From the NCBI GenBank assembly GCA_036960305.1, contig JBALWA010000020.1:1-64000 (forward strand): 64,000 nucleotides of DNA, written 5' to 3'. Each line of letters begins with the position of its first letter. Positions within the stretch are counted from its first letter, which is position 1. Below, piece after piece: positions 57,622-64,000 of the stretch. Source of the stretch: JBALVT01 sp036960305. Its GTDB lineage: Bacteria > Pseudomonadota > Gammaproteobacteria > Pseudomonadales > Halieaceae. Made by a program: the position numbers and the translations under genes. The notes beneath the pieces were generated by a model. It was given only the letters and a program-made list of their open reading frames with translations. It was not told where the DNA came from and ran no database searches.

Positions 57622-60171
57622 CTAGAAGCGGTAGGTCAAATCCAACCCGTATGTACTGCTCTGGGCAGGATGATTGAAGGAACCACCAAATTCCGGTGCG
57701 GGAATAACCTCCTCCAGGTACTCTTCGTCAGTGATGTTGGCCCCCCAGGCCGTCACTATCCAGTTGGTTCCCTCTAGACTAATACGCAAATTGAGCGTGT
57801 CGTAGGCATCGCGCTTGGTCTTCTTGTAGTTACTGATCCCAAAGCCCCAGCCTGGGCCATAGATAGCCGAGAGGTCAGTAAAGGAGTTGATCGTGTCATT
57901 GTCCTGAACGGAGTGGAACCAGGTTTCCCCGAGATAATTCCAGTCCAGCCGGGTGACCAGAGCCATATTGTCACTGAGATCCGCTATCCACTGAAGCCCC
58001 AGGTTGGCGGTGGATTCAGGTGCCATGGGTGCTTTGTTACCCTCGGTGTAAGGCCGATTTGTGTTCTTATCAATTTCACTGTCGACATAGCCGTAGCTGC
58101 CATAGAAGGACAATCCCTGGGTGATAAGCGCCTGGAAGTCGATTTCATAGCCCTGCAGCGTAACCTCATCGATATTGCTGACTACGCGCAACAAGCCAAA
58201 TCCACCGGCGTAAAAGTTGAAGAACTGGTTGTCCTCTATCTCGGTGTGGAACACCGCCGCGTTGACGCGAAGACGCTGGTTCAACCAATCGGACTTCAGC
58301 CCTATTTCGAAGGATTCGGAGACCTCCTTATCATAGTCATCGTGAATCTCCTGCGGGGCCGTCTCGAAGGTACCGAAGGTTCCATTTACGGTCGCCTCGC
58401 TACCCAGACTATTGAAGCCGCCACTGCGGAAACCCACGCCGTAGCTGGCATACACGGATAAATCCTCCATAGCCTGCCAGCGCCAACTGACCTTGGGCTG
58501 CAACTGGTCGAAGGTTTCCTTCCGGTCTGGAATCGAGTCTGTGTAAGAGCCGTCAAAGGCCGGGTTAATGGGAGCAGGGCCGGGAAATACCTGGCCCAAT
58601 TGGGCATTGGGTACATTCGGTACCTTATTGGAGACTTCACGCACTTCCTCGTCCCAGCGCAGCGCAAAGGCCAGTTCCTGGTTTTCTGTGATGTCGAACT
58701 CGATCTGTCCGAAGATGGATGTGACTTCTGTGTCAAACTCATCCCAAAACAAAAGGTCGGTCGGGTTGGGGCCATCGGGCGCGACATAGGGCTGTGCTTT
58801 GAAGCCGAGCCCAAGATCAGCGCCATAAGCCACCACCACTTCCCTGTCCAATTGCGCATAATACAGGCCACCTACCCAACGCAGGGCCTGGTCCTCACCT
58901 GAGGTGAGTTTCAGTTCAATGGAGGTACTGTCCTGGCTGCGCTCCTGGTACTGGTAGCCATCACAGGTCGTATCGGAATAAGCCGGCAGAAAGGCGTTGA
59001 GAAAATTTGGCGCATTCACCGCATCTACAGGCGTTCCCGGCGGGTTGCCATTCTGGATGTTATAGAATGGGGAGTTGCTGTTCTGCAGATCGAATAGCGC
59101 TGGATCATTACCGGTAGCGGTGCAGGCCGCAGAGGACTCAGGGCCGCCCAGCGCCGCATAGCCACCAAAGGCAGCGCTGGTTCCATCCGAAATCAGATCT
59201 TCCTCCACCTCATCCATGGCCAGTATCGCGGTAAGCGTTGCCCAGCCCATATTGTAATCACTCTTCAGTGAGAACGCCGTGGTTTCCTGGTTGTTTTCGG
59301 CAGGGACATTGAAAATGTACTGGAATTCCTGATCGTTGACATCGAGGTAGAAGTCGGGATTCGCGCCAGTCGCCTGTGGCAGCGCAAAGGAGGCGTTAAA
59401 ATTCACGGCGCCTCCTTTGACTTCGCTATAGCTCAACTGTCCATCGAGAGACCAGTCATCGTTGACATCCCAGACCAGGCGGCCTCTTAAAGAGGTGTCC
59501 TCGAAGTAATCCACTTGGCCGCTCTTGCCCGTCAGTCTGTTCTTAAATTCACCTTCGGTATCGCGATAGCTGCCCGCCAGTCGGCCATAGAGTTTGTCCT
59601 CAATCAGCGGGCCGCTTATCACAGCGGAGGCTTTCGTGAGGTCATTGTTTCCCACGCCGACTTTGACGCTGCCTTCGACCTCGTTGTCCGGACGGTTGGT
59701 GTTGACAATGATTGCGCCAGCCACCGCATTTCTTCCATAAAGAGCACCCTGAGGACCTTTCAGTACTTCAATTTGCTGTACGTCAAACAGTTCCTGGTTG
59801 AAGCCGTTGGGGTTGGTAACCAACACACCGTCAACAACATAGGCGAAAGACGATTCGGCGTCCCGAGTGGAAACCTGGCCGCGGATAGTCACCTGTGTGT
59901 CACCTACGTTGACCGTGTCGACAATTGTGACGTTCGGTGTGAGCGCTATAAAATCCCTTGGCCGTTCGATTCCTGCGCGTTGAATCTGATTTTCGGTGAA
60001 CGCGGTTACCGCGATCGGCACCTGCTGCAAGCTCTCTTGCCGTTTGCGCGCGGTGACCAACACTTCCTCCAGCACCATGTCGTCCTGGGCGGTGGCCAGC
60101 TGCGGTAAAGTGATTAAGGCTGTACAATTGACAGCGATAATCGCGGCGCTGATTTTTTTCACACTAGTCAT
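57622..60171 (-). CDS. TonB-dependent outer-membrane receptor 3
   Basis: This encodes 849 residues from ATG 60171 (AGGAGA upstream); an upstream open frame to 60228 has no such site. The signal peptide (KISAAIIAVNCTALITLPQLATAQ) precedes VLEEVLVTARKRQES. The plug (VPIAVTAFTENQIQRAGI, VTIRGQVSTRDAESSFAYVVDG, VLKGPQGALYGRNAVAGA) is followed by a barrel ending in TYGLDLTYRF. It is convergent with receptor 2 and lies downstream of the VOC/hyuB/hyuA genes on the same strand, suggesting import of a related substrate. Its own terminator is at 57552-57576. Confidence 0.93.
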   Translation of the reverse strand: MTSVKKISAAIIAVNCTALITLPQLATAQDDMVLEEVLVTARKRQESLQQVPIAVTAFTENQIQRAGIERPRDFIALTPNVTIVDTVNVGDTQVTIRGQVSTRDAESSFAYVVDGVLVTNPNGFNQELFDVQQIEVLKGPQGALYGRNAVAGAIIVNTNRPDNEVEGSVKVGVGNNDLTKASAVISGPLIEDKLYGRLAGSYRDTEGEFKNRLTGKSGQVDYFEDTSLRGRLVWDVNDDWSLDGQLSYSEVKGGAVNFNASFALPQATGANPDFYLDVNDQEFQYIFNVPAENNQETTAFSLKSDYNMGWATLTAILAMDEVEEDLISDGTSAAFGGYAALGGPESSAACTATGNDPALFDLQNSNSPFYNIQNGNPPGTPVDAVNAPNFLNAFLPAYSDTTCDGYQYQERSQDSTSIELKLTSGEDQALRWVGGLYYAQLDREVVVAYGADLGLGFKAQPYVAPDGPNPTDLLFWDEFDTEVTSIFGQIEFDITENQELAFALRWDEEVREVSNKVPNVPNAQLGQVFPGPAPINPAFDGSYTDSIPDRKETFDQLQPKVSWRWQAMEDLSVYASYGVGFRSGGFNSLGSEATVNGTFGTFETAPQEIHDDYDKEVSESFEIGLKSDWLNQRLRVNAAVFHTEIEDNQFFNFYAGGFGLLRVVSNIDEVTLQGYEIDFQALITQGLSFYGSYGYVDSEIDKNTNRPYTEGNKAPMAPESTANLGLQWIADLSDNMALVTRLDWNYLGETWFHSVQDNDTINSFTDLSAIYGPGWGFGISNYKKTKRDAYDTLNLRISLEGTNWIVTAWGANITDEEYLEEVIPAPEFGGSFNHPAQSSTYGLDLTYRF

Positions 60172-60282
60172 GTTAATCTCCTGTGAGATTGTTATTGTTT
60201 TAATATTGTGTACTTTTGCCATTGCCAAACGCTATTTCATTCATCTTCAGCATAGAAGATTCCCCGCAAAACTCCAATAACC

Positions 60283-60690
60283 CTAACGGGGCTCGTCCTC
60301 GCATAGTTGAACCTGTACGCCAAACGTCTTTTGAGCCACGTCCTGTACGCGCCAGCCCAGTAGTCCTTCCCTGGGCTCACTAGAGGTCATGGCCGCTCCC
60401 GCTAAAACCACGCGACTTGCTGCCTCGGCCAAATCTTCTACTGCATAGGAGATCAGAAAGAATCCCTCCCCATGTTTTTCCATATGCTTGCCAGGAATGC
60501 TCTTAGCATCCAGAGGTTGCACCAGCACCAGCCACTGTTCACCCAGCGCTGCCCTTGCGGTAATGACACCACGTCCGGGTAACGTGTCCAGCACAAATCC
60601 CTCTATACCGAATAATTCGCTGTAGCGTTGAACCCCCTCGTTGATATCCTTTACGAGAAAATTGATGTGATGAATTTTTGTGACCGCCAT
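60283..60690 (-). CDS. VOC-family protein (glyoxalase/epimerase type)
   Basis: This encodes 135 residues. The beta-alpha-beta3 repeats of VOC proteins appear as KIHHINFLVKDINEGVQRYSELFGI and GEGFFLISYAVEDLAEAASRVVLAGA. Residues His7/His8 near the N-terminus and the Glu in VQLCEDEP are in positions that may bind a metal. It starts three bases after the hyuB stop, so it belongs to that transcript. Methylmalonyl-CoA epimerase-like or isomerase-like reactions are possible. Confidence 0.85.
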   Translation of the reverse strand: MAVTKIHHINFLVKDINEGVQRYSELFGIEGFVLDTLPGRGVITARAALGEQWLVLVQPLDAKSIPGKHMEKHGEGFFLISYAVEDLAEAASRVVLAGAAMTSSEPREGLLGWRVQDVAQKTFGVQVQLCEDEPR

Positions 60691-60693
60691 TCG

Positions 60694-62565
60694 CTAGCCG
60701 CCGGCAAGGAATGTTGGATTGACCGGTGGTGGCAAATGCGTCTCTTCCAGGCAGCGCGCGCGTACATCCTCCACGTCACCGCCAAAGTTGAACACCGGTA
60801 TATCCTCGCCTCGTTCCAAGATCAATTTGTCACGCATTGACGTGGTGGCCGCTGCATCCACAACGCCGGTATCGTCAATTACAACGCCGTAGCGTTTCGC
60901 GCCCTCCCGGGTAACCAGTCGGCGTTCTACGTCCTGTCTAACCAGTTCAGGCTCACGCTGGAAGGGGTCCCCCCAGCCACCGCCGCCCCAGGTATTAAAG
61001 TACAGCACATCGCCGACCTTAACCTTTATCCCTTCCACCTTGGCAGGCAACCATTCCTCACTGCCATCATCGCGCACCAGGCGTTTGGTGGACCGTAAAC
61101 CGGTGTCTCCGCCCAGAACACCCCAGGGATGGATCAACCAACGGTCGTCGTGAATACCGATTTCACCATCGGCGAGAAAGCGGTAGGCAACGCTGAGGCC
61201 ATTGCCACCTCGATGCAACCCGGCACCGCCGGAATCCGGGATGGTCTCGTAACGTTCGATACGCAAGGGGAAATAGGACTCAATGAATTCATTCGGGACA
61301 TTGGTGAAACCGGGCCATAGAGAGTGCCCGTCGGGCCCATCACCCACGGGGCGGCCGGGAATTCCGCCAAACCCGATCTGGAATAACTGGAACCATTCGC
61401 CATTCTGGTCATACCCCGAATAGAACAGGTGGGGGGAATCTGAAAATCCTGCCGCATTCAACATCTGCTCAGGCGCACCCATGCCCAACAAGGCACCCAG
61501 GAGGTCAAAAATCCTGCCGAGAGCATGCGTACGGCCCGACAGCGCAGCCGGAAAGTTGGGCTTTAGCAGCGTGCCCTGAGGAATGCGCACATCGACCAGA
61601 TCATAAAAACCATCGTTGAAGACTATCTGCGGATCAACCACATTAATCGTGAATGAGCCGAAGAACATCTTGAACATGTCCTCGTTGAGGAAGAAATTGA
61701 TGGAACTCTGGGCCTGCGGATCGGTGCCGGCAAAATCGAAAATGGCAATCTGGTCTTCTCGCCACATCCTGCACTTGATCTTATAGGGGCCCATGCCCAT
61801 GCCGTCGTCACACAGGTAGTCTTCGAACTCGCGAGGCTCTTCCGGAATAAACATCTGGATGATATGCGCCATGGCATCGTGGTTGCGTTGCAGCATGATG
61901 TCCATAGTGGATGCGAAAACATCATCACCAAATCGTACCGCCAATTCGACGCACCGTTTGGCTGCTGTATTACAGGCAGCGACCAGCGCATTCAAGTCGA
62001 AGCGATTCCACTGCGGCGTGCGCACATTGTGCAAAATCAGCTCCAGAATATCGGACTGTAAAACGCCTTTCTTGTAAAGCTTGGTAGGGGGGATGCGAAT
62101 CCCTTCCTGGTAGATTGTGGTGGCCTGTATCGGTATGGAGCCGGGTACCATGCCGCCATTGTCTGACATGTGCCCAAACATGGCACTCCATGCAATATGT
62201 CTACCTTCCTTGAACACGGGCACCAGTACTACCCAGTCAGGCAGATGCGATACGGCGGCATTACACATATAGGGGTCATTGGTGAGAATGATGTCGCCTT
62301 CTTCGATTTCCTCATCGTATACCCGCAGAAAAGGTGCGATAAACGAACCGAACTGGCCAACCACCATCTTGCCCTCGCGGTTGGCTATCATCGGAAAACA
62401 ATCACCCTGCTCACGGATGCCAGGGGACATGGCGGTACGAAAAAGCACCGCGTCCATTTCTTCTCTCGCATTGCGCAGTGCGTTTTCTATAATGTCGACA
62501 TTGACACCGTCGACCTCAACCTTGTTCAGAGGGGTAGTATTGGTTTGTATGATTGTCGCGCCCAT
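60694..62565 (-). CDS. hyuB: Hydantoinase B/oxoprolinase-type subunit
   Basis: This encodes 623 residues. Family hallmarks are FRTAMSPGIREQGDCFPMIA, GDIILTNDPYMCNAAVSHLPDWVVL (D-P-Y) and SDNGGMVPGSIP, with the glycine-rich end LYFNTWGGGGWGDPFQREPELVRQDV. With HyuA it forms an ATP-dependent enzyme opening hydantoins or 5-oxoproline, or a carboxylase of acetone/acetophenone type. The specific substrate cannot be read from sequence. It starts at the last base of the hyuA stop (TAATG overlap), so the two are coupled. Confidence 0.9.
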   Translation of the reverse strand: MGATIIQTNTTPLNKVEVDGVNVDIIENALRNAREEMDAVLFRTAMSPGIREQGDCFPMIANREGKMVVGQFGSFIAPFLRVYDEEIEEGDIILTNDPYMCNAAVSHLPDWVVLVPVFKEGRHIAWSAMFGHMSDNGGMVPGSIPIQATTIYQEGIRIPPTKLYKKGVLQSDILELILHNVRTPQWNRFDLNALVAACNTAAKRCVELAVRFGDDVFASTMDIMLQRNHDAMAHIIQMFIPEEPREFEDYLCDDGMGMGPYKIKCRMWREDQIAIFDFAGTDPQAQSSINFFLNEDMFKMFFGSFTINVVDPQIVFNDGFYDLVDVRIPQGTLLKPNFPAALSGRTHALGRIFDLLGALLGMGAPEQMLNAAGFSDSPHLFYSGYDQNGEWFQLFQIGFGGIPGRPVGDGPDGHSLWPGFTNVPNEFIESYFPLRIERYETIPDSGGAGLHRGGNGLSVAYRFLADGEIGIHDDRWLIHPWGVLGGDTGLRSTKRLVRDDGSEEWLPAKVEGIKVKVGDVLYFNTWGGGGWGDPFQREPELVRQDVERRLVTREGAKRYGVVIDDTGVVDAAATTSMRDKLILERGEDIPVFNFGGDVEDVRARCLEETHLPPPVNPTFLAGG

Positions 62566-64000
62566 TATCCCTTCCTTTCTGATTGAAGTGGATTAATCAA
62601 TAGATTGCCCACGGCATCCACCCGGGCGTCGTAACCCGGCAATAGTACCGTGGTGGAATCCATTTCCCCGATGATGGCTGGGCCTGTCACTGTTAGGCCT
62701 TCATGCAATCTGTTTCGGTCGTATATAGGTGCAGCATGCCAATCACCTTCATAGTAAAAACGACTTTCGTGAACTTTACATTCATCCAGAGTGGTGCCTG
62801 CTTGGCCTGTGCGCAATTCGGCGATTGCCCTGGCTTTCGCTCGGGCTACCGCGCGAATCATCAAAATTTCGTGTCCATCATCCAGCTTGAAGGTAAAGAG
62901 TTGCTCGTGCTCTGCATCGAACTGGTCTGTCAGCAGCGTTACGCCTTTCTCTATCAGTTCGGACTCGGAAAAATTCACCGTAATCTGGAAGGCCTGGCCG
63001 GCGTAACGCAGGTCAGCCTGGAACGTGACCTCATGTTCTGATGCGGGTATACCATCGGCAACCAGTTCCTCGCCTGCTCGTTGCTGCAAAGCAGCCAAAT
63101 CAGCCAATAGCTTGTCATCGGCGAGGTCACCGGCCATGGTCAGGTAGGTTCTTCCCGCTTCATCTTGAACTCGGGTCGTCGCGTCACCGTAGGCGCATAA
63201 TACGCCGGGGCCGGGCGGGATAATCACGGGCCACGCATCGGTTAGAATGCCAAGGGCATTGGCATGCAACGGCCCAGCGCCGCCAAAGCCCACCAGGGAG
63301 AAATCCCTGGGATCGTAGCCCTGTTCCACTGATACCAGCCTGAGAGCGCCAAACATGGATTCATTCACGATCTTGACGATACCCTCGGCCGCTTCCATGA
63401 GATCAATGCCCATCATGTCTGCTACGGTCTGCACAGCCGCCATGGAGGCATCGCGGTTAATCTCCATTTTGCCGCCAAGCTGCACGTCAGAGGGTAGGTA
63501 TCCTAGCACCACGTTCGCATCACACACCGTGGGCTGGTCACCGCCTTTCATATAGCAGGCCGGACCTGGTACGGCACCCGCCGACTCGGGTCCTACCCTC
63601 AGGGCCTTGGTAAGCTCTGGTACAAAAGCAATTGAACCGCCCCCTGCTCCTACTGTGCGCACATCCACGGACGGCGCTCGCACCCGCACGTCGCCGACGA
63701 TAGTTTCGCGCCTGACGCGGGCCAGCGAATTCTGAATCAGTGCGACATCCGTGGAGGTCCCGCCCATGTCGAAGGTCAGGATGTTGTTGTATCCCGCGCG
63801 ACTGCAGAAGTAGATTGCCCCTGAAACGCCACCAGCAGGCCCTGACATCAGCAGATTGACCGGAGATTCTTGAGCAGCGCGAGCGGATGCCAAACCACCA
63901 TCGGAACGCAGGATGGATAGCTGGGTATCGGCACCCATCTTCTCTTCCAGTGCAGCCTGCATATTGCTCACATAGGTAGCCACCTCGGGGCGCACATAGG
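62565..64000 (-). CDS. hyuA: Hydantoinase A/oxoprolinase-type subunit, N-terminus outside window
   Basis: About 477 codons are visible, without a true start (the frame runs to the edge; a GTG at 63995 is internal). The ATPase-fold parts are seen: LSILRSDGGLASARAAQESPVNLLMSGPAGGV, NILTFDMGGTSTDVALI (phosphate loop), VRTVGAGGGSIA and VGFGGAGPLHA. About 200 N-terminal residues, including the first ATP loop, should lie to the right. It works with HyuB. Confidence 0.9.
   Translation of the reverse strand, partial: YVRPEVATYVSNMQAALEEKMGADTQLSILRSDGGLASARAAQESPVNLLMSGPAGGVSGAIYFCSRAGYNNILTFDMGGTSTDVALIQNSLARVRRETIVGDVRVRAPSVDVRTVGAGGGSIAFVPELTKALRVGPESAGAVPGPACYMKGGDQPTVCDANVVLGYLPSDVQLGGKMEINRDASMAAVQTVADMMGIDLMEAAEGIVKIVNESMFGALRLVSVEQGYDPRDFSLVGFGGAGPLHANALGILTDAWPVIIPPGPGVLCAYGDATTRVQDEAGRTYLTMAGDLADDKLLADLAALQQRAGEELVADGIPASEHEVTFQADLRYAGQAFQITVNFSESELIEKGVTLLTDQFDAEHEQLFTFKLDDGHEILMIRAVARAKARAIAELRTGQAGTTLDECKVHESRFYYEGDWHAAPIYDRNRLHEGLTVTGPAIIGEMDSTTVLLPGYDARVDAVGNLLINPLQSERKG

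Noticed and set aside
59515..60108. Plus-strand frame of 197 codons over TonB receptor 3
   Set aside because: It lies fully inside the plug region of a clear receptor gene; it is a shadow of codon bias.
1..64000. CRISPR array, rRNA or tRNA genes
   Set aside because: No regularly spaced repeats, no rRNA-like stretch and no tRNA cloverleaf with the TTCGANNC arm was found by reading; a covariance search could still find a small RNA.

Overview
The window reads as chromosomal DNA of a Gram-negative, probably marine gammaproteobacterium (Halieaceae/Spongiibacteraceae-like). This is inferred from three large TonB-dependent receptors with VTAR/VTAT-type boxes, DUF2878/DUF3833/chalcone-isomerase-like genes, wax-ester-synthase-type acyltransferases, many SDRs, lipoproteins and an RhlE helicase. 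No rRNA, tRNA or CRISPR array was seen. The left end is truncated in an IS30-family transposase gene and the right end in a hydantoinase-A gene. Layout: (1) 1-6.6 kb is an accessory zone: an IS30 end, two hypothetical genes, an arsenic set (acr3, arsC, arsR, leftward), a mercury set (merC and a GDCC-type small protein leftward, merR rightward, with a textbook 19-bp-spacer MerR promoter), a relic IS30 end and a truncated IS3 orfA. (2) 6.6-17.6 kb is mostly housekeeping or unknown: a lipoprotein fused to two VOC domains, membrane proteins, a DUF2878/chalcone-isomerase-like/DUF3833 group with the fused relics of a SOUL and a photolyase gene, sppA, an MscS channel, a MATE exporter and a class II aldolase. 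(3) 17.7-36.2 kb is a catabolic or xenobiotic-type region: SDRs, TetR, an ABM monooxygenase-like protein, P450, a dihydrodipicolinate-reductase-like gene broken by deletion, a TonB receptor, two SnoaL-like proteins, a Rieske oxygenase with its ferredoxin, an EthD protein, and a tight operon of WS/DGAT acyltransferase, two SDRs and a carotenoid-cleavage-type oxygenase. A recurring CAG-NN-CTG motif precedes several of these transcription units. (4) 36.4-50.1 kb holds a heterodimeric ABC exporter with one degenerate ATP site, an unknown 662-residue exported protein, rhlE, a DoxX protein, a deazaflavin-type nitroreductase, a patatin lipoprotein, a sulfotransferase, a second WS/DGAT and a small charged protein. 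(5) 50.1-64 kb holds TetR, a PEP-synthase/rifampicin-phosphotransferase-like enzyme, an acetoacetate-decarboxylase-like protein and an SDR in one unit, then two convergent TonB receptors, a VOC protein and hyuB/hyuA. How they may work together (inference): outer-membrane receptors import hydrophobic or aromatic compounds, which P450, Rieske, carotenoid-oxygenase-like and SDR enzymes oxidise; WS/DGATs make storage lipid or esterify alcohols; TetR repressors with visible palindromes control local units. The least described parts are the PEP-dikinase-like/ADC-like/SDR cluster, the VOC-lipoprotein fusion, and the shared CAG-NN-CTG promoter motif.
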